DNA of 64,000 nucleotides from Oikopleura dioica (taxonomy: Eukaryota > Chordata > Appendicularia > Copelata > Oikopleuridae). The notes below the pieces were generated by a model, which made no database searches, had not been told where the DNA came from, and saw only the letters and a program-made list of their open reading frames with translations. The translations under genes were made by a program, and so were the position numbers. The stretch spans positions 4,782,501 to 4,846,500 of the forward strand of contig OU015568.1 in NCBI GenBank assembly GCA_907165135.1, read 5' to 3'. Of the stretch, positions 46,001 to 57,579 are shown piece after piece (the first letter of the stretch is position 1; the number at the start of each line of letters is the position of its first letter).

Positions 46001-48760
46001 ACTTCCGGGGCAAGAGCATCAAAGACTTTTTCATCCCCCGCTTCTCCGTCGTCTCCGTCTTCTTCTCCGATGACCGTGACTTGTGGGTACTTGGTTTTCA
46101 AGGTCTTCAGGATCAATCGTTGAACAGCACGGTCGCCTTCGGTTTGGAAGTTTTTAAGGCCGCCCTTGTCGATGACTCCAAGGTCGCCATTTTTGAAGAT
46201 CTTTCGGATGAGCACGGCGGATTCGTCGGCAACGGTGACGCATGATGCGGTCAAGTCTTGAAGAAGTCCTTGATTCAGGGTTCGAGAAAGATGCTTTATG
46301 GTAGTTCTTGTTGAAAAACGAAGCATTTTATTTTCATTCTGAATTCTTTAATTTTTTTTTCTTAAGATACTGTCTTATCAAAAAATTCTTTCTTTTTCGA
46401 ACCCATGGCCATTTTTTGAATTTTTTTCTCTTCTCGTTTTTCGAAAAGAGTAGCTTGTGTTTGAAAATTTATGAAATCAAGTAAATATGATCTGCGCGCG
46501 CCGTATTTATTGGGCGAACGAGCGCTATTTAGACGCGTCGCGCGTTTCAGATGTGGACTCAAGCAAGGAAAAGCGGGACGGAAAGGTGAAAGATTGGCCT
46601 TCAATCATTGTCGTGGTTTATTATATTCTGTCGGCCTTGTTTTAATCCATCAATGTCGCCCATAATTTTAAAATTTTTTAGATTCTAAAAGTTACTCTTT
46701 TGGTAAAATCAAACAATTTTCCTTGATGAAAAATTTCTTTAATTTAATTTAATTGATGATCATTCAATCGGCAGCGATATATTTTTTTCTGATTCATTTT
46801 AGGGAAATCGAGAGGAACAAAATAAAAGCTAATAAGATATCAGTCTTATGTTTCATTTTACATTTTATGGTTTAAAAAAAAATGATAACCTTTTTATTTT
46901 AGCGAATCGAGCAAAAGGTGGAGGCTACGAATCTCACGATAGTTATGAAGAGCACGGCGGAACGACCTTCATCGAGCGAATCTTTTGCGACATCGATAAC
47001 ATCCACGTGATGCGCGACTCGCTCGCCAAGGTGATCGAGGCACTCAACAATCCAAACAAAAAAGGTGAAAAGAAGTGGTTCGAGTTGTTGGACGATTCAA
47101 AATGGATGCAGCATCTGAGGTTTGAAAGAACTAAACGAGTAATCAAAGACGCTGTAATTTCAGGTTGATTTTGATAGCTTCAAATCGCGTCGTCGACAGA
47201 ATAAAAAACAACGGCCATTCCACCCTTATTCATTGTTCTGACGGGTGGGATCGTACACCTCAACTTTCGGCTTTGTCGCAGCTTTGTTTGGATGGGTACT
47301 ATAGGACTTTGGAGGGATTCTTAGTGCTGATAGACAAAGAATGGTGCGCGTTTGGACACAAGTTTCAAGACAGAATAGGACATACAGTGAATAAACCGCA
47401 AGATACAGAAAGAAGTCCTGTCTTCATTCAGGTTTGTTGGAAAAAATCAGGACAATTTGGATACACGACGTTTTCAGCATACCGACGTTTTCAGCAACCG
47501 ACGTTTTCAGCATAACGATGTTTTCAGCGCCGCTGAATTCGTCGGTTTGCTGAAAACGTCGGTTTGCTGAAAACCTCGTTTTTCACCTGAAAACGCGTGG
47601 GCGTTTAGAGAGGCAATCATTTTATCAAACTACATCTGTAAACGATATTTCCGTAAATCGTAAAATAACATAAAATCGATGTAATATTAATGAATCATTT
47701 ACAAAAGACTATATTTAATAAAATTATTATTTTTATCTTTTTCAATATTGATTTATCATTATTTTCATTGTTTTAAAACAGATTCACGAAACTTGATAAT
47801 ACGTTTATACTGTAAACTTTCTAGTGATTTATAGTGACTAATGATTATTATGATAATAATGTATTAAGAAGTAATTTAGCTAATTCTTACTTTTTTCTAA
47901 ATAATGCATAATAACGTTTTCTAAATAATGCATTCTTAATGACTCATTTAGAAATGCTTTCAAACTATTAACTAGCCAATTAAATTGCGAGAACCTCGCC
48001 TTTAGATCCATTTGGTTTGAAAATTTCGTTCCGGCAAACGCCCACGCGTTTTCAGGTGAAAAACGATGTTTTCAGCAAACCGACGTTTTCAGCAAACCGA
48101 CGAATTCAGCGGCGCTGAAAACGTCGTTATGCTGAAAACGTCGGTTGCTGAAAACGTCGGTATGCTGAAAACGTCGTGTATCCGGACAATTTCTCTGCGA
48201 CAAATTTTGCCCCTGATTGGCTGATCAGTCGGAGGGAACGATCTGATTGGTCGAGTTTTTCCCAGGAATTTTGTCGCAGAGACACTTCAGATCCGAGAAA
48301 ATAACACGCCTTTCTAGTTCCTCGATGCAGTCTACCAAATCATGTGTCAATTCCCCGAAGCCTTCGAATTCTCCGAACGCCTCTTGATCTTCCTCGCCGA
48401 GCACCTATTCTCTGCTCGTTTCGGCAACTTCCTTTTCAACTGCGTGAAAGACCGACTCGCTCATAATCTCCACGAAAAGACGAAAAGTATTTGGTTTCAT
48501 ATTCTTCACAACGACCATCGTGGACAGTTCTTGCATCCGATCTTTGACAAGAATAGCCGTTGCAAAACGCTTGTTCCCAATACAGCTGTAATAAGGATGA
48601 CCTTCTGGATAAGGCTTTACAACAGATTCAATCCAAGGTAGAGAAAGATAAACGTTTTCCCAGAATAATCCTTCATTTCAGTACACCTAGAGATCAACTT
48701 TTGGAATGGGCGCTAAGAAGTCAGCAGAGACAGAGTCAATCTGCACCAACAAACATGTAG
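43008..48760 (+). CDS. Myotubularin-family phosphoinositide 3-phosphatase
   Basis: Exons include 43008-43254, 43873-44010, about 44051-44254, about 44468-44655, 44730-44982, 46903-47119, 47164-47431, 48318-48637 and 48682-48760. The N-terminus is a PH-GRAM domain ([22 protein letters not shown]). The phosphatase domain follows, with [15 protein letters not shown], a SWIH-like WIHP, ITRCSQP, KGGGYE, and the active-site loop HCSDGWDRT in the CX5R form, so it is predicted to be active on PI3P and PI(3,5)P2. The C-terminal part keeps SPVFIQFLDAVYQ and [13 protein letters not shown]. No FYVE domain was seen. One intron appears to be GA-AG. The intron 44983-46902 contains BPNT1 on the other strand, and 47432-48317 contains a transposon. 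Confidence 0.85.
43394..43702 (-). CDS. Possible small nested protein (102 aa)
   Basis: An uninterrupted frame on the strand opposite the first myotubularin intron. It is rich in Lys, Arg and Glu and has an even codon pattern. No signal peptide, domain or poly(A) signal was recognised. It could be a chance frame. Confidence 0.25.
   Translation of the reverse strand: MLLLNSKRISMNRSQLMKENDTNEEIEITNIQPKAWGRQLKNSKFDSYTKIRIPIPVERKGRKWKRYQYRSCSKETIEEEVEESKIEKECVYNFLELSPRQY
45106..46326 (-). CDS. BPNT1: 3'(2'),5'-bisphosphate nucleotidase (BPNT1-like)
   Basis: The gene is nested inside the myotubularin intron, on the opposite strand. The first exon (46326 to about 45790) holds the metal-binding motifs of the lithium-sensitive phosphatase superfamily: GEEDG and WVDPLDGT. 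The next exon starts after a 3' splice site near 45743 with [16 protein letters not shown]. Later exons carry [36 protein letters not shown] (second superfamily motif) and MHGNV. It hydrolyses PAP to AMP in the sulfation pathway. Near 45175-45178 (four G on the plus strand) the frame must slip one base to reach the conserved-looking C-terminal helix and the stop at 45106. Without the slip the protein ends at 45051. Confidence 0.8.
47450..48192. mobile_element. Mutator-like foldback element in myotubularin intron
   Basis: The element spans 47459-48183, flanked by a perfect 9-bp duplication GGACAATTT (47450-47458 and 48184-48192). Terminal inverted repeats of about 148 bp begin GGATACACGACGTTTTCAGC. 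They are composed of a roughly 15-bp unit (CCGACGTTTTCAGCA) repeated several times, then CACCTGAAAACGCGTGGGCG. The middle is AT-rich with no transposase. A 9-bp duplication plus long inverted repeats is typical of Mutator-like elements. Confidence 0.75.
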
Positions 48761-49055
48761 AAAAATCTTCAAATAGTGCAACCTTCAGTTTTGCCATCAA
48801 AAATTATTCCTTCCTATCTTCTCGTAATTTAATTCTTCTGTTACTTTCCTCTATCCATGTCTCTTTTCTTCTACATATTTTCATACATTCAGAGTCAGAT
48901 CAAACTTATGCAATATATGATCTTAATTATAAAATAATAATAAATACATGTAGATTAATCGTTCAAACTGTGCCAAAGCAAAGGATGATTCCACAAATAT
49001 AATTTGCCTTATTCTTCATTCCTTCTTGCTCTCATCCAAACCTGACAGATATAGA

Positions 49056-51163
49056 ATGGCAGATGATATCGATGTCGAAGCTATGCTGGAAGCCCAGCTC
49101 GAGGAAAAGGCCAATATAAAGAGCGAGCCTGGACTGGACGATTCCGGAAGCAAGAAAAGCTCAAGAAGAGAGCGAGATCGTTCAAGAGATCGAAAATCGT
49201 CAAGGAGAAAGTCTCGATCTCGGTCGCGTGAGCGAAAACGATCGAGGGATCGGAAGAAGCGATCTCGATCAAGGAGTAGGAAAAGGTCCAGAACTTCGAA
49301 GCGTTCGAGGTCACGTGATCGGAAGCGAAGCCGATCGAGGGATAAAAAATCAAGGAAGAAGCGATCCAGATCTAGGGATCGAAAGAAACGATCGAAATCG
49401 AAAGAACGGGAAAAGAAAAGAAGCCGCACTCCTCCACCGAAGGTCGACACATCGAATACCCTTGAGGATCGAGATTCACGAACTGTCCTGGCGATGCAGC
49501 TGAGTCAAAAGACGAAAGAAAAGGATTTGAAGGAGTTTTTCAGCGTCGTCGGAGACGTCAGAAGCGTGAAGATGATTCAAGATCGACATTCTCGACGCTC
49601 AAAGGCCATCGGAATCGCCTACATTGAATTCAAATACTCACAGTCCGTTCCCCTCGCGCTTGGGTTGAGCGGTCAGCCGGTCAATGGAATCCCTATCCTG
49701 GTACAACAAAGTCAAGCGGAGAAGAATAGGCATGCAGCGATGGTTGAATCAGCCAAACAAACTCTTTCCAAGCTCGGAAATGGGCCGATAAAACTCAAGG
49801 TGCGAGTCGGAAATAAGAGGGCTTTTGGCCCTCTCCTTTCTTGATATGATTAACAATCCGATTCTTAGGTTACGAATCTGATCGACGAAATAACGGAAGA
49901 AATGTTCAGGACGATTTTCGAGCCATTTGGTCGGCTCGAGTCAGTGGAACTTATCGATGGTAGGGATCACTTGTCTTTTGAGCAGGTCTCTTTCTAGCTA
50001 CTTTTTTAAGATCCAATCACGGGCAAGTCAGCTGGCTCCGGATTTGTCACCTTTTCCGACTCCGATGCTGGGAAGACTGCTCTTCGAGAGCTGGACAGAT
50101 TCGATCTCGGAGGAAAACGAATTCGAGTATCAGGAATTGCTCTTAACACTCTTGAACTCAAGAAAGAACTACCAGTTTCGAGCTTTCAAAAGTCGTCGAT
50201 AAAGTCGTTTCCAAAAACCGAGGCGATAAAAACGAAGATGCTCCAGCTCTAGAGGAGTCTTTCCCCGATGGAAGCGTTGGTCGAATCGCTCTTATGAACA
50301 AACTCGCGGCTAGAACCGACCTGCTCAATCAGAAGGAAGAACAGCCTGTACCAAAACCTGTAGCAAAACCTCTCCAAGCCATTGAAACCCGATGCTTTCA
50401 GGTCTGACGTGTCTGAAGGTACAAGATTAACGGAGATTCTAGCTATCGAACATGTTCAATCCGGAAAAAGAAAGTGCCGCTGGCTGGGAAAACGATATCC
50501 GCGACGATGTTATTTTGGAGCTCTCTGATCACGGAGGTAATTCTTCCTTTTAGAGCTGCTTCTGATCATCATTCTAGGGGCCCTTCATGTGCATGTAGAC
50601 AAATTTTCAAAAGATGGAAACGTTTTTGTAATGGCTCTCTCTCCAGCGGTCGCCCAGATTGCATCCAAAAAGATCCACGGAAACTACTTCGACGGTAAGC
50701 TATTTGGTCGGTCACTTCTTGAATTAAATCTGGAACTCGAACTGAAACTCGAACAGGAAAGATACTGACTGAATAAATTAGGCGCCTGAAAAACCCAACT
50801 CGTTGATAGAAAGACAGTCAGACAGTCAGGAAGCTTTCATCCCTCAAATCCTTCCTCGAATTGAGGCCCATAAGACGGTACTTAGCGCGAAATACTAGCT
50901 CAGTTATCGATCTTGCCAATTCTGATATATTATCTAGGAACAGATTCAACGAGAAAAATCCACGAAATCTGACGTATCTGGCTGCGCAAATAACGCTCTA
51001 ACTCGATCATAATGATCAGCTAAATCTAAAACTGACCTTGTCGGCCCAATGCTAATCATACCTTTTAGGCAAGATGATCCAAGCCGCATACATCCCCGAA
51101 GAAAGCTACAAAGAGCTCTTCCCCGAGTCCGCCGACGCAAATAGAATCCTCCGGCCCGCATAA
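49056..51163 (+). CDS. RBM39: RBM39/CAPER-alpha splicing coactivator
   Basis: The gene has an N-terminal Arg/Ser repeat domain (about residues 35-130), RRM1 (TVLAMQLSQKTKEKDL; IAYIEF), a second RRM after a short intron (FEPFGRLESVEL; GSGFVTF), a linker, and a C-terminal UHM beginning CFQLSNMFNP and ending GKMIQAAYIPEE. This is the RBM39 architecture: a nuclear protein of U2AF-related splice-site recognition and a transcription coactivator. The ATG at 49056 (MADDIDVEAM) was chosen. The frame slips one base near 50161-50165 between RRM2 and the linker, probably a base-count error in an A run. The last intron (50695-51069) is long for this genome. The UHM has NYF where the family has an R-x-F motif. 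Confidence 0.9.
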
Positions 51164-51441
51164 GCAAAACGACCCATCAAAAGACCAACCTGACTTTTAA
51201 AAACTCCTTACCACTCTTATGCTTTTAAAATTATCGCCAACTTATTGTTCGTTGAGCAAAAAAGAAATCCCTCCCAAATTCGTTCTGGCCTACTTATTAT
51301 CATTTCTTGTGAGTCACACGATACGCATTTTTTTCAACATTACTTGTCTGAAATTACTTTAGAAAAAATAAAAACAAAACTGCCAGAATCAGAGTGTCGA
51401 TGATTTCCCAGAGTAATACCATTTTCTAGAGCAGTTATATA

Positions 51442-53214
51442 ATGTCGGATATTGATATGAGCGATAATGACGACGAGTACCAGATGGAGTACACGTCAGA
51501 GTCGGATTCAGAGCCAGATGTTGATCTTGAAAATCAGGTTGAAAGACTAAGAAAGCTCCTTTTCATCCCTTTCTAGTACTATACCGCTAAGGGGCTAAAA
51601 GAAAGTGGCGAAATCGACGAATCTTTAGCAGCATTCGACCGCGTTCTAGAGCTCGAGGAAGAGAAAGGCGAGTGGGGCTTCAAAGCTCTGAAGCAAAAGA
51701 CAAAAGTCAACTTCAAAAGCAAACGCTACGACGACATGCTGAACTCATACAAAGTCCTCCTCAGCTACATAAAAGCTCAGTGACGAGAAACTATTCTGAG
51801 CGATCGATTAACTCGATTTTGGACTACATTTCTGCGTCGAAGAATATGAAGCTGTTGAAGGAGTTTTACGGATTGACGCTGGAGTCGTTGAAAATTGCGA
51901 AAAATGATAGATTGTGGTTCAAGACGAACACGAAATTGGCGAGCTTGTATCTTGAGAATCATGACTGGAACTCACTACTCGTTATTTTGAAGGTAAAGTA
52001 TTTTTATACATATTATCATGATAAAAATCAAATCTATGAGAGTTGTAATAGATAAGTTATAACTTATAAGTTATAAGATAACCATAAATTGGATAAAAAG
52101 CGGAATTATTGTTTTGAATCGACACACAATTTCATTGTCAAAATGATTCAAAAGTTCTCGTGAGAAAATGATGTGTGCCCTTGTGACACCGTCCTTTTAG
52201 TAAAGTTTTTAAATATATAAATACCAATTTTAACTCATGTTCAGCAACTGCGAAGCAGCTGTCAAACAGAATCGGGCGAAGAGGACCTAAAAAAGGGCAC
52301 CCAGCTGCTAGAAATCATCCAAATCGACATCCAAATGAGCACTCTTCGAAAAGACAACAAGCGACTGAAATTCCTCTACGAAAAGAGTAAAAGCATCAAA
52401 ACAGGCATTCCTCATCCGTTGACGAAGGGGATAATCCACGAGTGCGGCGGAAAAATGCATCTTTCTGAAGAAAACTTCGCCGGTAAGGTCCTGTCTCTAT
52501 TTCAAGATGATCAAGATGATTCTAGCCGCGCACACTGACTTTTTTGAAGCCTTCAAGTGTTTCGATGAAGCTGGTTCGCCAAGGCGCATTTCTTGCTTGA
52601 AATATCTTGTTCTCGCGAATATGCTCAGTTCATCGGACATCAATCCGTTCGACAGTCAAGAAGCAAAACCATACAAGGTAGCATTCCTACCTATCATCAA
52701 TACTCATTTTCTAGCGCTACGATGATATCAGCGCGATGACAGCTCTTCGAGAAGCGTATCAGACGAACGATATCGAAGGTTTCCAGACCATCGTTGCAGA
52801 TCCAAAATCACATGACGCAATCATGGGCGATCCTTTTATACGAGAACACATTGAATCCCTTCTGAAGCTAGTCCGCACGCAGAAATTGACCAAGCTCATC
52901 ATCCCTTACAAAAGGTTAGACAGGGCCTACTTCTATTCTGACAGTATTTGAGGATCAAAATGTCTCGATTAGCAGAAGAGCTAAAAGTCAACCTTGAGGA
53001 CATCGAAAGGCTGCTTGTAAACTGCATCGCTGAGGAAATCATCGACGCCAGAATCGACCAAAAGAACCTGCTCGTCTTGATGAACGAAAAAGAACCAGAT
53101 CAGGAAAGATTGAGAGACACGGGCTTCGCGAGCTGGGGCGCGAACATAGCCGAACTTAATAGAAACATTGAATATTATCAAAGAATGCCAACAGCGAAAA
53201 AGTTCGGCTACTGA
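51442..53214 (+). CDS. COPS2: COP9 signalosome subunit 2
   Basis: The acidic N-terminus, [90 protein letters not shown] and [12 protein letters not shown] are near-diagnostic for CSN2, a PCI-domain subunit that contacts cullins in the deneddylase complex. The C-terminal PCI winged helix ends at 53214. Introns are short GT-AG. One frame slip lies at the A run 51771-51774, directly before VTRNYSE. Because the flanking residues are almost invariant, a missing A is the simplest explanation. The gene is followed after 106 bp by RAE1 in the same direction. Confidence 0.95.
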
Positions 53215-53320
53215 CTCTGACTTCACTGTTTTGTACTATTTTGCTACCATTCACTACCGATTCCACCTGGTTCAGGAATAAAGTTCAACCAAAGAATTTC
53301 GACAATTTTTTCATTCAGAA

Positions 53321-54815
53321 ATGACCCTTTTTGGCAATTCGGGGAGCAGTTTCGGATCTTCAAGCAATTCAAACAGCAACAAAGAGCATTTTATTCAAGA
53401 AGTTCCGAACGATACAGTCTCTAGGCTTCGATTTACTGGTGCAAATTCTTCAAATGGACAGGTATTTCCTTGATTTATCGACTTTTTCAAGCGTCTTAGT
53501 TCTTGGCTTCGACTTCTTGGGCAAATGATGTTAGAATCTGGCAAGTAGCGACTCAGAGTTCTGGCGGTAGCTTTGGAAATAATGGGTAAAATCATGACTC
53601 GATGTTGATTTCACTCGAACTTGTTTTCAAGAAATTTCCAAATGGCGACTCAAGCAAAAGCTATGAAAAATCACGAAGGTCCGGTTCTCGATTGCTGCTG
53701 GACTGGAGACAATACCAAGCTGTTTTCTGTTGGAGCGGATAAGAAAGGAATGGTGAGTTTGTTCTGCTTATTTTTGATCCTCACGATGGGTTTAGTTGTG
53801 GGATCTTGGAGCTGATAGCTTCAATCAAGTTGCGGCACATGACCAGCCGATCACTTGTTGTGCCTATGCGAAGGGGAATAATTACGAATGCATGGTTACT
53901 GGAAGTTTGGATAAAACGATCAAAATGTGGGATATGCGACAATCTACTCCAGCGAAAACTTTTAACTGCCCAGAGGTAAAGAGCATTTAACAAAGAGGGT
54001 TTGACTGTAAAAACTAGAGAGTGTACGCGATGGACTTGATGATGCCGATCATGGTCGCCGTCACAGCCGACAAGAAGCTCCTTGGTTACAGAATGGACAA
54101 CGATCCGTCAGAGTGGAAAGTATTCGAGTCACAGCTCAAGCAGCAATTAAGATGCATTTCAATCTTCAAGAATAAAAACGGAACCGAGCCGTTTGGCTTT
54201 GCTTGTGGATCTATTGGTAATCCATATCGAGTCCTTTATGTCTTCAATAAATCATTTAGAGGGAAGAGTTGCCATTCACAATTTCCAGCCAGACAAGCCA
54301 GTTGATAACTTCACATTCAAATGCCACAGGTAAGCTCTCTCCCGGCTCTTCTCCTCCTCACTGTTTCCAAGAGGACCGAACAACACAAGCTCGAGAGATG
54401 CTCAAGAAATTTACCCAGTCAACGACATCGCCTTCCATCCAAATTACACCGGTCTTTTGGCGACTGTCGGCTCAGATGGAAAATATACCTTCTGGGACAA
54501 GGTAAACCACTCATGTCATCCGAAATAACCAGAAACCCAGGACAACCGAACGAAAATCCACGGCGCTCAAAATATGAACACAAATAACGACCCGAAGAAG
54601 TCGATTTCTTGCTGTACTGTCGATCACGAAGGAAAGATATTTGCATACAGGTTCGTCCCGACGAAGTGGACACGAGTTAAAATTATTCTAGCGTCGGTTA
54701 CGATTGGCACAGAGGTCACGAATCTAACGATCCAAACACGAAGCCACAGATTGTTCTCAGAAACGTCGTGGATGAGTTCAAGCCAAAAAGGAGAGGTTCC
54801 CAATTTCCCGATTGA
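53321..54815 (+). CDS. RAE1: RAE1 mRNA export factor (WD40)
   Basis: At least eight exons join in consistent phases. Markers: N-terminal Gly/Ser/Phe-rich [94 protein letters not shown]; and a C-terminal GYDWHRGHE. These are the blades of the seven-bladed RAE1 propeller, which binds NUP98 at the nuclear pore and acts in mRNA export and mitosis. The ATG follows TTCATTCAG directly, a possible trans-splice acceptor. The frame is intact throughout. Confidence 0.95.
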
Positions 54816-55264
54816 ATATTTTGAATGAATTTTTATGCTCAAATTTGGAACCTTTCTGAAGTAAGTAATTAACGAAAGAAAAAAAACCTTCACGACAAAC
54901 TACACAATTGACAAAAACTGATAAATACCGACGTCAATTTTAGGTTGAATTGCCACACTTCTTAGGCCACAGTTTAGTCTTTCATTCAAGTTTTAAATAT
55001 GAATATTTGTTGCACTGCCTTTTTAAAATGAATAAAAACTCACATGTCACCACAAATTTGAATGAGTTGAAGAATATTTCTTCAATTCAAGTGTTATTCG
55101 ATTATTAGGAAGCAGAAAGCCTTTGAGTTCATGAGCATTTGAGCAACAGAAGACAGCCTAAATAAATAAAGAAATTGTTATGCACGAGACTATCCATGAG
55201 AAATCCAGCAGGTGTTCATCAGCAGAAAAGAGTAGCAGGGCAATTCTGAGCATAAAAAATAGAA
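54816..55264. other. Intergenic; RAE1 3' end
   Basis: AATAAA motifs at 55031-55036 and near 55157. No gene seen. Confidence 0.4.
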
Positions 55265-56720
55265 ATGAAGCTTGTCGATTTTCTTTTACCAACCGTCTCT
55301 CTCGGAGCTTACTGCCGAGGCGGTCCCAAGCCCGATGCTCCTTTGAACTTGAGCCCCATCTTGGACCAAGAGCCGACTTTCGTCAAGGAAGTTGAGAATG
55401 GACGACTTTACACTGTCAACACAGGTTGTCTCGCAATAGATCTATCAAATAACTAGGCTGTTTTCCAAGGAAACAATGAGGTAACCATCGCTCACGTTTT
55501 CGGTACTCCCATGGAAATGGGCCGAGCCCATGGTGAACTCTTGGGTGAAACTGTCAACAACTTCATCGACGGTCTTTTCGATTACATCATCGATGCGCTT
55601 ACCAAAGAGCTCAACGATTTTGCACCAAACCTTCCGGATGATTTCATCCAAGATGTAGTTGAAGGCGGTCTTGACTGGGCGATGGATAGGACCATCAATA
55701 TCACCGAGCCCTACACACCAGACTACTTCAATCAGGAAATCGAGGGAATCGCTCGAGCAACTGGCCTCTCCGCTCATAAACTGAAGCAAGTTCATATGTT
55801 TGGCGAGATCACCAAGGGAGCTTGCTCGATGTTCGGTATTTGGGACGAAGCGCTTGCATCTGGCGAAGGTCTGATCCAGGGACGAACTCTTGATTGGGAC
55901 ATGAACGGTCCCTTCAGAGATTTTCCCCACATCACTGTCTACCATCCTTCCGAAGGCTGGGGCAACGACTTCATCAATCTCGGCTGGCCCGGTTGGGTTG
56001 GCTCCCTCACGGGCATGAACGATCAGCTCATGGGTATCTCTGAAATCGGCGCTTCTTATGCCGATCATACTTTTGGAAGAGAATCTCGCCATGGAATTCC
56101 CTTCACCTACCTGCTCCGTGATATTCTTCAGTGGGACAAGAGCCTTGATGATACTAAGACTCGCGTCAAGACTGCTGATAGAACTTGCAATCTGATCCTC
56201 GGAGTCGGTGACGGAAAGATCAACGAGATGAATTCGATCAGATACAGCTACTCAGCTGCTGATTTCTTTGATGACAAGGTATTACTCTGGGTTAAACAAA
56301 TTCCTCATTCTTTGTAGACTCTTGAACCAGGACCATGGTGCATCGAAGAAGTCCGACCATGCGATTGGATGCCGCTCATTGACAACGTTGTCTACCACGG
56401 AATGGACTGGAACTGCCCAACTTACACCAGAAGACTCTCGGAAGAGATTCAGAAGAAATGGGGCGAGATCACTCCTGAAAACGCCATTTCCGACATCATC
56501 GGTAACGAACAAACAAGTCACTCACTTTTCTAATTCCGTTTCAGCTCGAACTTGCACCGGTGACGTTCACAATGCAGTTTACGACTTGACCAAGAACGAC
56601 TTCTACTTTGCCGTCGCTTCTCCCCACGGAACTGATTCTAGCACCAAACAGGCCTACAAGAACTCTTACTACAAGCTCGATGCCGACAAGCTCTTTGCTG
56701 AAGAACGACCACGCCTTTAA
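55265..56720 (+). CDS. Secreted AAT/C45-type Ntn hydrolase-like protein
   Basis: Exons 55265-55414, 55457-56278, 56318-56501 and 56545-56720 join in phase. The N-terminus is signal-peptide-like (MKLVDFLLPTVSLGAYC). The second exon holds the body: GTPMEMGRAHGELLGE, a helical region, GACSMFGIWDEA with a candidate nucleophile Cys, GRTLDWDMNG, and FINLGWPGWVGSLTGMND. The Cys followed later by R-T-L-D-W-D is typical of the acyl-CoA:6-APA acyltransferase/C45 family and the Dictyostelium dcd1-like proteins. The substrate is unknown and could be an N-acyl lipid or peptide. The first intron is 42 nt. AATAAA lies at 56741-56746. Confidence 0.65.
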
Positions 56721-56888
56721 TTGAACTTACTTCTTATTGAAATAAATCCCACTATCGAAAGCGTTAAGAAGTCTAGTGAAATCGCGGAGTTATACTGAAG
56801 TTAAGGAAGTTGATGCTCACTCAGTCGTGAACTCGCTCGCTTTAAAACTTCGATTCTACACATTTTCCTCAGTTATTATTGCTCAGAG

Positions 56889-57453
56889 ATGCGACGCAGC
56901 ATATTTCTTCTCATCTTTGCAGGTTTCAAATTTTATTTTTTCCTCTACCATCAAGGAGATTCTAGCGCTTCTTGCCGAAGGCGCAACTTTCCCTGGCATA
57001 TCAACAACTGAGCTTTCGACTTCTACATCAACAACTATGACATCGACTATGACTTCGACAACTAGACTAGAATCAACGACAACTCGAGCGACAAGCCTTT
57101 TTCAGTCCCTTTCAACCAGAGTTTCGAAATATTAGTTGTTTACTAATGACTTTTATTTTTAAACTTGACCAACAGCTATCGGCTCAACATCGCATCCGAC
57201 ACAATCATCACCTGTATTTTCCACAGGATCAAAACTTCAATCCTTCTCTACAACATCACCTACTACTACAACGAGTTTCTCGTCGACTTCTACAACTTTC
57301 TACAACTTAACTCCCAGATCTCTGACTTCGACAACTAAGATTAGCACTCACTCATCCATAGTGGGACTCAAAACTGTGGGAGGCTATCGCGAAGGGTTTA
57401 TTTCGCCATGTTTCGCAAGCATTAATCCCCTGTACTTTAAGTTCTATTTATGA
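56889..57453 (+). CDS. Small mucin-like secreted protein
   Basis: Exon 56889-56922 encodes a signal peptide start (MRRSIFLLIFA) and joins in phase 1 to 56966 onward. The protein then becomes Thr/Ser-rich (runs such as STSTSTTMTSTMTSTT). A further exon from about 57177 continues with T/S-rich sequence and ends at TGA 57451-57453. Heavy O-glycosylation is expected. The splice near 57115-57176 is not canonical as read, so the two parts could be separate. Confidence 0.45.
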
Positions 57454-57579
57454 GCGGACATTTCCGAATGCTTTTCGAAGTCTTCGAAGAAACGAATTCC
57501 ATTTTCGGCCAAATAGCGGAATTCAATCGTACGTCGGATTCGAAACCAGCGCCCCAGAGAGTTGGATTGACGACGAAAT

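Noticed and set aside
46362-46604. Lysine-rich minus-strand frame upstream of BPNT1
   Set aside because: It lacks an ATG at its start and no upstream exon was found. The operon-like spacing is the only support, so it is mentioned only in a finding.
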